Positions 25,956 through 34,402 of a stretch of DNA of 64,000 nucleotides are shown piece after piece. This stretch comes from Hyphomicrobiales bacterium. Its GTDB lineage: Bacteria > Pseudomonadota > Alphaproteobacteria > Rhizobiales > Beijerinckiaceae. The stretch spans positions 19,414-83,413 of the forward strand of contig CANGQA010000003.1 of the NCBI GenBank assembly GCA_947455995.1, read 5' to 3'. The notes beneath the pieces are model-generated. The model saw only the letters and a program-made list of their open reading frames with translations, had not been told where the DNA came from and ran no database searches. Within the stretch, counting starts at the first letter, position 1. Each line of letters opens with the position of its first letter. Made by a program: the position numbers and the translations under genes.

Positions 25956-27197
25956 TCAACGCTTGTTGACTTGGGCCTGGGTAAATCCGGCTTTGCCTGC
26001 ATAGGATTTTACAATGGCTTCGCGCCGCGTGTAGGACAAGACCCGTTCGACATCATCAAAGCCGTTGGGTGCCAGCGCCTCTACGGCATCGATCACCCGT
26101 TCAGGACCACCAAGACGGTTGAGCGTGCTGATTTCAGCGGTTTTGGGAAGGCGATCGGCCTCGTAAACGGCCAATCCATGCCGTGGATGCTCGGCCTGCG
26201 CCAGTGCATCAGCCAGCGATCGGGCATCGAGGATGGCCTGACTGGCTCCATTGGAACCGACAGGATACATCGGATGGGCCGCATCGCCGAGCAGGGTCAC
26301 CCGCCCGTGGGTCCATCGCGGCAGAGGATCACGATCGCACATCGGATATTCCCAAAAAGCCGATGTTTGTTTGATCATCGAAATCACATCGACGCCAGGG
26401 ACGCTAAAGCGGCGGGCGAAAGGCAAAACATCCTCGAAGCGGCCATTGCGCGACCAGGTTTCGCGCTGCGGCGGCTTGGAAGGATCGCCAATACGGACAT
26501 TCACCACCCAATTTGTCAGTCGCGTATCGGGCGTTTTGCCCTCCGCAATTGGATAGAGGACCAATTTCGCCTGCATACCGCCCGCAATGATCATGCTGTC
26601 GCCATCAAGAAAACGGGGCCAGTCAATCGCACCGCGCCACATCTTGATGCCGTTCCAGGATGGAGAGCCCTGATCGGGGAAAAAGTGCTCGCGCACCAGC
26701 GAATGGATACCGTCAGCGCCGATCAGTACATCGCCGCGCAAGGATTCTCCCTGCTCACCCCATCGGGAATCTGCAAAATGGGCTGTTACCCCCCCTTCAT
26801 CCTCGATAAAGCCGAGCAGACGGCGGCCTGTTCGCACCGCATCTGTGCCGAGCCGCTCCACCACGGCATCATAAAGCAGCTTTTGTAACCGGCCACGATG
26901 GATCGAAAATTGCGGAACTTTGAAACCCGCGTGGATACCGCGCGGTTCGCGCCACACCGTCTGCCCGAAGCGGTTCATGTAAACCAGTTCATGCGTACGG
27001 ATGGCCACGGAATCAAGCACAGGCAGGAGACCCAGCTCCGCCAATTCGGCAATGGCATGCGGCAAGGTGTTGATACCGACGCCAACCTCGCGCACTTCCG
27101 AAGCCTGCTCGAAAACAGTCGCCCTGATACCGCGCTTATGGAGCATCAAAGCAGCTGTCAAACCGCCAATTCCGCCACCAATGATAATTGCCTTCAT
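25956..27197 (-). CDS. FAD-dependent monooxygenase (aromatic hydroxylase family)
   Basis: This 413-residue flavoprotein monooxygenase has the N-terminal FAD fingerprint GGGIGG (7-12), a DG-type motif LIGADG (158-163) and GDAAHPM (304-310), which contacts the FAD ribityl and pyrophosphate. Together these define class A single-component hydroxylases of the PhzS / salicylate hydroxylase type. GSNGASQAILDA after the third motif resembles PhzS-like enzymes. The substrate is not predictable, probably an aromatic or N-heterocycle. It lies 54 bases after an ABC importer on the same strand, so uptake and oxidation of one compound may be linked (inference). Confidence 0.88.
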   Translation of the reverse strand: MKAIIIGGGIGGLTAALMLHKRGIRATVFEQASEVREVGVGINTLPHAIAELAELGLLPVLDSVAIRTHELVYMNRFGQTVWREPRGIHAGFKVPQFSIHRGRLQKLLYDAVVERLGTDAVRTGRRLLGFIEDEGGVTAHFADSRWGEQGESLRGDVLIGADGIHSLVREHFFPDQGSPSWNGIKMWRGAIDWPRFLDGDSMIIAGGMQAKLVLYPIAEGKTPDTRLTNWVVNVRIGDPSKPPQRETWSRNGRFEDVLPFARRFSVPGVDVISMIKQTSAFWEYPMCDRDPLPRWTHGRVTLLGDAAHPMYPVGSNGASQAILDARSLADALAQAEHPRHGLAVYEADRLPKTAEISTLNRLGGPERVIDAVEALAPNGFDDVERVLSYTRREAIVKSYAGKAGFTQAQVNKR

Positions 27198-27251
27198 GCC
27201 TACGCCATTCCCGCTTCATGCCTCGCCCTCCAAAAAACCGCGGGGGGAGGG

Positions 27252-28316
27252 TCAGAAAATCCAAACCCGATCAGAGGGCAAGTGTAACCAATGCGCACCG
27301 GAGCTCAAGGGGCCATCATGATGGGCACGGATAGTCATGCCAGGACCACGGAACAGATGTTCCCATGTATGACCCAAAAACATCGAAGTCACCAAATCGA
27401 GTTTGACATGGTTCTGACCGCCATTGGAGCCATCGATCACATGAACGCCTTCAAGCCGGATCACCGCAGAGCCTGCCTGCCCGACCCTGTCATGCGCACA
27501 ACGCGCCTGACCATCCAGCAGATGATCACCGATGCGGATCGAGGCGCGGCCATCTCCCATGCCGACAATCTGGCCTTCAATATGATTGTTGGACCCCATG
27601 AATTCGGCCACAAACAGTGTTTCGGGCGCGTTATACATCTCTTGCGGCGTGCCTGCTTGCTCGACAACTCCGCCATTAAGCAGAAGGATACGGTTCGCAA
27701 TGGCCAGTGCTTCGGCCTGATCATGGGTGACCATCAATGCCGCAAGATTTTCGCGCTCGATCAGCTCTTTCAGGAACGCCCGCGCTTCCTCGCGCAATTT
27801 GGCATCGAGATTGGACAAAGGCTCATCCAGCAACACCACCGTCGGGCCATAGACCAATGCACGGGCAATCGCCACACGCTGTTGCTGGCCGCCCGACAAT
27901 TCATGCGGGAAACGGTGGCCGAGCTTGCCCAAACCAAGGCTGTCGAGTGATTTTTGGACCGTATCACGCTGCACATCCGCCGCAACACCCCTGAGTTTGA
28001 GGCTATAGGCGACATTTTCACTCACAGTCCGGTGCGGCCAAAGCGCATAGGATTGGAACACAAAGCCAAGGCCGCGCGCCTCGGTCGGCTGATTGATGCC
28101 TGCCGCCCCGTCAAACACCTTGGTACCACCCACGGTGATCGTACCCGCATAGGGCTGCTCGAGGCCAGCCACAGCCCGCAGCAAGGTGGTTTTTCCCGAT
28201 CCTGAAGGACCAAGCAAAGCCGCCACTTCACCGCGACGCAGGGTGAGTGAAACCCCTTTGAGAATCTCGTTACCACCCAAACGGATGCGCAGATCATCGA
28301 CGGCAAGATCAGCCAT
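27252..28316 (-). CDS. ABC transporter ATP-binding protein (FbpC / PotA type)
   Basis: This 354-residue ATPase has Walker A GPSGSGKTT (36-44), signature LSGGQQQR (140-147), Walker B VVLLDEP (160-166) and a C-terminal TOBE-like domain from about residue 240. That length and domain set match ATPases of ferric-iron, polyamine and aminoethylphosphonate importers. The ATG overlaps the permease stop by 8 bases. The substrate depends on the binding protein of the same operon. Confidence 0.88.
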   Translation of the reverse strand: MADLAVDDLRIRLGGNEILKGVSLTLRRGEVAALLGPSGSGKTTLLRAVAGLEQPYAGTITVGGTKVFDGAAGINQPTEARGLGFVFQSYALWPHRTVSENVAYSLKLRGVAADVQRDTVQKSLDSLGLGKLGHRFPHELSGGQQQRVAIARALVYGPTVVLLDEPLSNLDAKLREEARAFLKELIERENLAALMVTHDQAEALAIANRILLLNGGVVEQAGTPQEMYNAPETLFVAEFMGSNNHIEGQIVGMGDGRASIRIGDHLLDGQARCAHDRVGQAGSAVIRLEGVHVIDGSNGGQNHVKLDLVTSMFLGHTWEHLFRGPGMTIRAHHDGPLSSGAHWLHLPSDRVWIF

Positions 28317-29991
28317 GTAATTTCACTCCCAAGCGAAGGGCCACCAGCAAACCCAATGAAATCAAAGCCACATTGATGCACGACAGGCAGGTGACAATAT
28401 CGACTGCCCCACCGCCCCACCGCGACACCACCAGCGAGCCGATGACTTCGGTTCCAGGACCCAAAAGATAAACAGCGGTTGAATATTCACGCACAAAAAT
28501 CAGCAGGATCAGCAACCAAGCCGCAAGCATACCGTGCTTGATCAGCGGAATAGTCACGTCTCGCATCGCCCTTCCTATCCCCGCGCCGGTCACCCGCGCC
28601 GCCTCCTCAAGCTCTGGTGCAACCTGCAGCAGAGCGCTTTGAACCAGCCGCAAGCCATAGGCTAGCCAGACCAGCGTATAGGCCACCCATACGGCAAACA
28701 ACGTGGTCCGTAACGGAGCCAGAGGCTTTGTGAACAAAAACACCCAGAAGATAGCCAAGCCAGCCACAATGCCGGGCATGGCACGCGGCAGCATCACGAT
28801 ATAATCGGCAAACCGCACCCATGCCGAGGTCCACCGATGCTGAGCCAAAGCGATCATCGTATAGCACCCGATCGACAAAGCACCGCCAATCGTCGCAATC
28901 GCCAATGTATTGATAATGGCACTGACAACTTCGGAATCGTCGAACAATTCGACATAATTATCAAGGGTCAGCACATCGAGAAGATTGATCCCCAACCCCC
29001 AGCTCGATACGAAAGAGCGCAGCACCAGCCCCATCATCGGCAGCATCACCGTTCCGAAAAACCATGCCGCAATCAGCAGAAAAGCGGGCCAGCGCCAAGC
29101 CCGCAAAGCAACCAGATTGGTGCGAACAGCCTTGCCGCGCACTGCGATAAATCGTTGTGCGGTCCGTAACAAGAGACGTTGCACGAACACCAAAGGCAGT
29201 GCCACGGCAATAATCACCATCACCACCACCGCCATCAATTGATAGGATGGCACACCCAGCTTGTTTGTGAGCTTGTAGAGATAGGTCGAAAGAACCAGCA
29301 GGCCTTGCGGGTCTCCAAGGATCAGTGGCAGGCCGAACACTTCAAACCCCAGAAAGAAAATCAGGACACCCGAGAATAGAAGAGCGGGCGTAATCATCGG
29401 CAAGGACACATCCATCGCCACCCGGGCGGGTTTGGCACCCGTTACCCGTGCCGCCTCCTCCAGATCACCGGGCAAAGATCGCAAGGCCGATGAAGCATAA
29501 AGATAGACATGCGGGGCATGGGTCAGGCCCGCAATCACGACGAGGGACGAGAAAGAGTAGATATCCCAAACCGGATTGCCCAGATATTGCTTCCACCAAA
29601 CGGTGATGAACCCGACAGGACCAATCGTCACCACATAGCCGAAAGCCAGCACGAGCGGGGATAGAAAAATCGGCACCAGCAACAAAGGTTCAAGAATATT
29701 GCGCCCTGGCATATCGGTGCGGGTCATCAAGAAGGCCAGCAAAGCCCCTAACGGAACAGCTATTGCCGTCATCCCCACTGCCAGCATGGCTGTTGTTCCC
29801 AGAGCCCGCCAGAAATCGGGTTCTTTGAACACAAACTCATAAGCCCAAAACGACAGCTGCGCCTTGGGATCGAAAAACGGAGCTGTCAGAAAGCTCTGAT
29901 AGGTAATCAGCAGAATTGGGGCCAAGACAAACAGGGCCGTGACCGCAATCACGATTCTGCGGATGGAGGTGCCAGCAACTGCACTGCTCAT
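28309..29991 (-). CDS. ABC transporter permease with two fused domains (FbpB type)
   Basis: This protein of about 560 residues contains two consecutive permease domains. Each has an EAA-type cytoplasmic loop (DLEEAARVTGAKPARV about 190 residues in, and ELEEAARVTGAGIGRA about 470 residues in) and about six helices. Fused permeases like this serve ferric-iron and related importers. The start is placed at 29991, where the ATG overlaps the binding-protein stop as ATGA; an ATG at 30012 adds seven residues and is also possible. It is the middle gene of the importer. Confidence 0.87.
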   Translation of the reverse strand: MSSAVAGTSIRRIVIAVTALFVLAPILLITYQSFLTAPFFDPKAQLSFWAYEFVFKEPDFWRALGTTAMLAVGMTAIAVPLGALLAFLMTRTDMPGRNILEPLLLVPIFLSPLVLAFGYVVTIGPVGFITVWWKQYLGNPVWDIYSFSSLVVIAGLTHAPHVYLYASSALRSLPGDLEEAARVTGAKPARVAMDVSLPMITPALLFSGVLIFFLGFEVFGLPLILGDPQGLLVLSTYLYKLTNKLGVPSYQLMAVVVMVIIAVALPLVFVQRLLLRTAQRFIAVRGKAVRTNLVALRAWRWPAFLLIAAWFFGTVMLPMMGLVLRSFVSSWGLGINLLDVLTLDNYVELFDDSEVVSAIINTLAIATIGGALSIGCYTMIALAQHRWTSAWVRFADYIVMLPRAMPGIVAGLAIFWVFLFTKPLAPLRTTLFAVWVAYTLVWLAYGLRLVQSALLQVAPELEEAARVTGAGIGRAMRDVTIPLIKHGMLAAWLLILLIFVREYSTAVYLLGPGTEVIGSLVVSRWGGGAVDIVTCLSCINVALISLGLLVALRLGVKLHG

Positions 29992-31112
29992 TTTTTGATT
30001 GCCGCTTGCCATTGATTGAGAAATTCAAGACGCTTGGTTTGTTCGAGTGTTTCGAGCAATTCGCGACTGACCGGAATGGGACGTGCCCTATCGCCCAACT
30101 GGTCATCCACAGCCTTGGCCGTATCCTTGCCTTCGACATCCCCGCGAATAGAAAACAATTCTCCCTTGGCAATGATGGCCTGACCGCGCTTGGAGAGGAG
30201 ATAGTCCAGGAACAGCTTACCCGCTGCGGTATGTTTGGCCTTGGTGGGGATAAAAGCCACGCGGGTGGCGATCAAGGTATAATCCTTGGGCCAGACCATC
30301 ACGAGGTTAGGGTTTTTCTTGATCGACAACAGGCCGTAGGACGCGAAAATATTATAGGCAATCGAATGCTCGCCTGATCCGACCTTTTCGATCATCGCAC
30401 CTGCACTGGTATAGACCTTGATATCTGCTCCGCCCATCGCCTTGAACAGATCCCAACTTGCCGGATCGGCTTTCAGATCACGGTTCATCATCAAGAAACC
30501 GACACCGGACCGCTCGGGATCATAGGCGGTAATTTTGCCCTTATAGGCTGCAGCTTTGGTGCTGAGCAGCTTTGTCAGATCTTTGTGGGATTGTGGCACA
30601 TCCTCGGCAGGAACTTGGGATTTATTGTAAATAATCGCCATCGGCTCATAGGTCGTGCCATAAGCCATGTTTTCCATGACGGCCCATTTCGGCAAAGCTG
30701 GAATTTCGGGCGAGGCATAGGCCAATGCCAACCCATCAGCAGCCAGTTTGACCTGCAAATCGGGGGCCGAGGACCATGAAATATCGGCTGTGCCGGTGCC
30801 GGCAGCGGATTCCGCGATCAGACGGTTGTAGAGCTCGGTGGAATTGAGGTCGTTGTATTCGATCTTAATTCCGTAAAGAGCCTCAAAATCCTTGATCAAT
30901 GGGGCAGCGACTTTCGCATCGGTCGTCGCATACACGGTGACGCTGCCTTCTTTTTTGGCGGCATCAACGAGCGTCTGATAATCTGCGGGATAACCGGCAG
31001 GCAGACTTTGCGCTGGTAGGCTTTTGACCTGAGCGCCCAATGCCATAAGACCGGCAATTGTCACCAAAGCCGCCCGCTGAAAACCGCCAGAGATTGAAAA
31101 CGCGGAAACCAT
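29988..31112 (-). CDS. ABC transporter periplasmic substrate-binding protein (FbpA/AfuA-like)
   Basis: This 374-residue protein has a signal peptide (AALVTIAGLMALGAQVKSLPAQ) and a type II periplasmic binding fold beginning YQTLVDAAKKEGSVTVYATTD, typical of family 1 solute-binding proteins of the iron (AfuA/FbpA) class. Lines such as TADISWSSAPDLQVKLAADG and SGVGFLMMNRD are common in that class. Ferric iron is the default guess, but related proteins bind aminoethylphosphonate or organic anions. The start follows a GGGGGGGA ribosome-binding site. It is first in an operon with permease, ATPase and perhaps the FAD monooxygenase. Confidence 0.86.
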   Translation of the reverse strand: MVSAFSISGGFQRAALVTIAGLMALGAQVKSLPAQSLPAGYPADYQTLVDAAKKEGSVTVYATTDAKVAAPLIKDFEALYGIKIEYNDLNSTELYNRLIAESAAGTGTADISWSSAPDLQVKLAADGLALAYASPEIPALPKWAVMENMAYGTTYEPMAIIYNKSQVPAEDVPQSHKDLTKLLSTKAAAYKGKITAYDPERSGVGFLMMNRDLKADPASWDLFKAMGGADIKVYTSAGAMIEKVGSGEHSIAYNIFASYGLLSIKKNPNLVMVWPKDYTLIATRVAFIPTKAKHTAAGKLFLDYLLSKRGQAIIAKGELFSIRGDVEGKDTAKAVDDQLGDRARPIPVSRELLETLEQTKRLEFLNQWQAAIKK

Positions 31113-31258
31113 GGAAATCCCCCCCGTAAATGTTATGCTATTAACTTTAGTGATGCCCTATTTTTGAAAATGGAGCAATCTGCATTAGCGCTTTTTTTCA
31201 GAGGATTTCAGAATGGCTTTACAAGGATGACCCGCCGCATTGAATCGGGATTTGAACG

Positions 31259-31657
31259 ATGATCACGATCATCTATGATGGCGATTGTCCGCTTTGTGAT
31301 GACTATATACGCCGTTTGCGTTTGGTCGAAGCTGCTGGCGCGATTGAGCTGGTCAATGCCCGATCCGACCATCCCTGTTTGCTCGAAGCCTGGCAAAACG
31401 GGCATGATCTCGATCAGGGAATGGTAGTGATGATCGGCAACACTGTTTTTTATGGTGCTGAAGCGGTGGCGGTACTGGCCCGTCTGTCAACCACAAACAC
31501 GCTGTTCAACAGCCTTAACCATGCAATTCTGTCTCGGCCGGGCGTGAGTAAACGACTCTATCCGATGTTCAAGGCCGCCCGCCGTCTTGCTTTGGTGCTC
31601 ACAGGCAAAACGAGATTGGTCAATCCGCTCAATTCAACTGGCCTGCCACATAAATGA
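31259..31657 (+). CDS. DCC-family thiol-disulfide oxidoreductase-like protein (DUF393)
   Basis: This 132-residue protein starts IIYDGDCPLCDDYIRRLR, with the DxxCxxC motif (Cys10, Cys13) that names the DCC family, predicted to have a thioredoxin-like fold. Such proteins are often encoded beside, or fused to, HTTM-type membrane proteins, as here. It converges with the HTTM-like gene, the two 3' ends overlapping by 29 bases. No signal peptide is seen. Biochemical function is not established for the family. Confidence 0.85.
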   Translation: MITIIYDGDCPLCDDYIRRLRLVEAAGAIELVNARSDHPCLLEAWQNGHDLDQGMVVMIGNTVFYGAEAVAVLARLSTTNTLFNSLNHAILSRPGVSKRLYPMFKAARRLALVLTGKTRLVNPLNSTGLPHK

Positions 31658-32429
31658 TGGCGGGAAAACCCGCTAGCCACGCAAACACAAAGCGGTTGAG
31701 CCCGAAATACCAAAAGACCAGGCAATGGAACACGCCCGCTATTGCGCAATAGACCACCGCAAATTCCACATCAAGAAAAGCCAAAGGCACCAGGCATTCC
31801 CATAGAATAAAGGCCCAAGAGCAGACCATCGCGACAGGTCGCAACCAAAAAAGGCTCAGCCGCGACAGCGGGCCGTAAATGCCCCCGTCCAGAAACAATG
31901 CCAGTGCCTCGCCCGAGCGCCATTCGGGATTGAGCAGTTTGATGCCACCGGAGATGAAATAGGACGAAGCGGCATGAATGGCGATATAGATCAATCCGGC
32001 CCGCCAGCCCAACGCTAGATCGCCTGAAGCCCCCACCACCATGGCAATCAGCAGGCCTGACAGCACAACAATCGTCATAAAATCGCTGCCGCCATTAAAA
32101 GCACCGCGCCAGCGGATCAATATGACCAAAGTCCCCGCAAACAAAAAGCCGACCAGCGGCAAGGATGCACCATCCAACACCAGTACAAGGGCAGCCAGCA
32201 CTCTGAGGACCAGATGGATCAGCCAGACATCCTCGCGCGCCAGAAATGCAAACAGGCTTTGCACAGGACCGGAGGCATGGGCCAGATCATCGCGGCCGAT
32301 CGAATAGGCCCAGACCCCGCGCGGACCCAAGGCTTCTCTGATATTCAGGAATTCAATGCTCTGGATCAGCAGACTGATCCCGCACAAGATTTCGACACTG
32401 CGCGCGGCCAAGGCGAGGGAAATCTCCAT
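31629..32429 (-). CDS. HTTM-like multispanning membrane protein
   Basis: This 266-residue protein has about seven or eight hydrophobic segments and the general pattern of HTTM domain proteins, distant relatives of vitamin K-dependent gamma-carboxylase, with pieces such as SSYFISGGIKLLNPEWRSGEAL. The DCC neighbour supports this. Its ATG follows directly on the stop of the unknown gene 32430-32960 (TGA then ATG), so those two are an operon. Enzymatic activity is unknown. Confidence 0.7.
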   Translation of the reverse strand: MEISLALAARSVEILCGISLLIQSIEFLNIREALGPRGVWAYSIGRDDLAHASGPVQSLFAFLAREDVWLIHLVLRVLAALVLVLDGASLPLVGFLFAGTLVILIRWRGAFNGGSDFMTIVVLSGLLIAMVVGASGDLALGWRAGLIYIAIHAASSYFISGGIKLLNPEWRSGEALALFLDGGIYGPLSRLSLFWLRPVAMVCSWAFILWECLVPLAFLDVEFAVVYCAIAGVFHCLVFWYFGLNRFVFAWLAGFPAIIYVAGQLN

Positions 32430-32960
32430 TCAGATCGCCTCTCTGGCATAGGGCATGACAGGCGACAGTAAAACCGTGTTGTCCTCGGCCTCTGCGGCAT
32501 GACCTGCAGGGTCAAATCCAGGCCGCTCCAGACAAATCCTGAATTGATAGGCTGACAAACCGGCGTATCCGGCCAGCTTTTCGCACACCAGACGCTCGAC
32601 CATCCGATAGGTGACAAGGCGCAGCGCTGCGGCATCATCCGCGCAATCAGCCAGATCATTGGCCAAATGGTCCACCAGATTTTGCTCGCTCAAAGCCAGA
32701 TTGACCTCGGCATTGTAGAAAAGATGGCTCCATTTGCGCTTGGCGCGGGGCATGAATTTATGCCAGTCGGACCATGCGTCCATTGACTGATGGCGGTAAT
32801 ACAGCCGCGGCGCACGCCCCAGCGCATGGAAAAACCGCCAATTCGGGAAAAAACTACGCAACAGAAAAAGCCATGGACTGGCAACCGGACGGCTATGCAG
32901 TACCAGAGCAGCCAGTAAAAATCCGAAATAGCCTATCATCAGCGCAAAATTGACCGACAC
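32430..32960 (-). CDS. Unknown protein co-encoded with HTTM-like protein
   Basis: This 176-residue protein was not recognised. It has one N-terminal membrane segment (ALMIGYFGFLLAALVL) and then a soluble part rich in Trp, Arg and His (ALGRAPRLYYRHQSMDAWSD). The start is GTG at 32960, supported by AGGAGG about 9 nt upstream. It is followed without a gap by the HTTM-like gene, so a shared complex or pathway is likely. I cannot assign a role. Confidence 0.7.
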   Translation of the reverse strand: MSVNFALMIGYFGFLLAALVLHSRPVASPWLFLLRSFFPNWRFFHALGRAPRLYYRHQSMDAWSDWHKFMPRAKRKWSHLFYNAEVNLALSEQNLVDHLANDLADCADDAAALRLVTYRMVERLVCEKLAGYAGLSAYQFRICLERPGFDPAGHAAEAEDNTVLLSPVMPYAREAI

Positions 32961-33141
32961 GCTGACACGCCTCCTATACCCTACACCAACAACCCTGTGT
33001 GTTTTACGGGATCAAAAAGCCGCAAGCCAGCAAAATCAATGTTACCCGAAGCAAGAGATCGCAGGGTTGAAACCTGTGCAGTTCTCAACGGCGACGAATG
33101 GGGCTAGTCTGAGGACGATAAAAGACAGGGAGAGATCATCA

Positions 33142-33861
33142 ATGGCTCATCATCCAATCAAACAGGCGCTTGTTACGGGCGGCACGCGCGGGATCGGCGA
33201 AGGCATTGCGCGGGCTTTGGCGCAAGCGGGCTATCAGGTCACCGCCTGCGGGCTGACACAGGACGAGCTGGATCGCTTTAGCCCACAAGACTCGGTGACG
33301 ACAGCCTTGCTCGATGTGACCAATGCGGCCTCGGTCGATGCTGTACTAAAAGATTTCACTTCGCTTGATGTGCTGGTCAATTGTGCCGGAATTATCCAGC
33401 GAGCGGGTAAGGAGTTCGAGATTGACGGCTTTCGCACCACAATCGAGGTTAACCTCAACGGCACCATGCGCATGTGTCTGGCTGCCCAGCCTTTGCTTGC
33501 CAAGGCCAAGGGGTCGATCATCAACACGGCCTCAATGCTGAGCTTTTTCGGTTCTGCCTATGCGCCCGGCTATGCGGCCTCCAAAGGGGCGGTGGCGCAG
33601 TTGACCAAGAGCCTTGCCGCGGCATGGGCGACGGACGGGATCAGGGTCAACGCCATTGCTCCGGGCTGGATCGCCACTGATCTGACCCAGCCTTTGCAAG
33701 ATGATGCCGCGCGCACTGCGGCTATCATGGCCCGCACGCCTTTGAACCGCTGGGGAACTCCCGATGATTTGGGCGGCGTTGTCACCTTTCTCGCCTCGGA
33801 CGCCGCACGCTTCATCACGGGAACGGTCCTGCCCGTTGATGGCGGCTATCTCACCGTTTAA
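33142..33861 (+). CDS. Short-chain dehydrogenase/reductase
   Basis: This 239-residue SDR has the nucleotide motif TGGTRGIGEG near the N-terminus, NCAG in the fourth strand, the catalytic serine region INTASMLSFFG, and Tyr-x-x-x-Lys in YAASKGAV. The C-terminus LPVDGGYLTV is typical of the FabG-like classical group. The start at 33142 follows GGGAGAG; the open frame upstream is not SDR-like. It is 14 bases before a cupin dioxygenase-like gene and near selO, probably one operon. The substrate is unknown. Confidence 0.88.
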   Translation: MAHHPIKQALVTGGTRGIGEGIARALAQAGYQVTACGLTQDELDRFSPQDSVTTALLDVTNAASVDAVLKDFTSLDVLVNCAGIIQRAGKEFEIDGFRTTIEVNLNGTMRMCLAAQPLLAKAKGSIINTASMLSFFGSAYAPGYAASKGAVAQLTKSLAAAWATDGIRVNAIAPGWIATDLTQPLQDDAARTAAIMARTPLNRWGTPDDLGGVVTFLASDAARFITGTVLPVDGGYLTV

Positions 33862-33875
33862 CAGGAGTTTCGACC

Positions 33876-34391
33876 ATGTCCCAAAACGATAAATGGACCC
33901 CCTATCGCCTGCCAATGCCCAAAGAATCTCCGCCCGAATTGGTCATCCCCGATGCCATTCCGCAAGACGAGCGGGTCTGGGTGCCCGTTGATGACAATGT
34001 GTGGTTTCGCCCGCTTTGCATGTCGGCTTCGCGCGGCTACTGGATGAACCTGCTCAAAGTGCGTCGGGCCGGTGTGCTGTCGCGCCACCGCCATCCGCAA
34101 CCCGTTCATGGTTATGTCATCAAGGGATCATGGCGCTACCTTGAGCATGACTGGGTAGCCACAGAAGGCGGTTATGTCTATGAGGCTCCCGGCGAGACCC
34201 ATACTCTGGTGGTTGATCCGCATGTCGAGGAAATGATCACGATGTTCCAGGTCAATGGCGCGATGATCTATGTCGATCCTGACGGAAATTGCACGGGTTA
34301 TGACGATGTGTTCACCCGCATCGACAAGTGCCGCAAACATTATATCAAAATCGGTTTGGGCGAGGGCTTTATCGACCAGTTCATCCGCTAG
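33876..34391 (+). CDS. Cupin protein, 2,4'-dihydroxyacetophenone dioxygenase-like
   Basis: This 171-residue cupin has metal-ligand histidines in SRHRHPQPVHGYVIKGSWRY and APGETHTLVVD, and resembles the 2,4'-dihydroxyacetophenone dioxygenase family. Those iron cupins cleave a carbon-carbon bond next to a ketone, but many relatives have other or unknown substrates. AGGAG lies about 9 nt before the ATG. It is 14 bases after the SDR and 11 before selO, with a TAG stop. The exact reaction is unproven. Confidence 0.75.
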   Translation: MSQNDKWTPYRLPMPKESPPELVIPDAIPQDERVWVPVDDNVWFRPLCMSASRGYWMNLLKVRRAGVLSRHRHPQPVHGYVIKGSWRYLEHDWVATEGGYVYEAPGETHTLVVDPHVEEMITMFQVNGAMIYVDPDGNCTGYDDVFTRIDKCRKHYIKIGLGEGFIDQFIR

Positions 34392-34402
34392 GATTTGACC
34401 AG

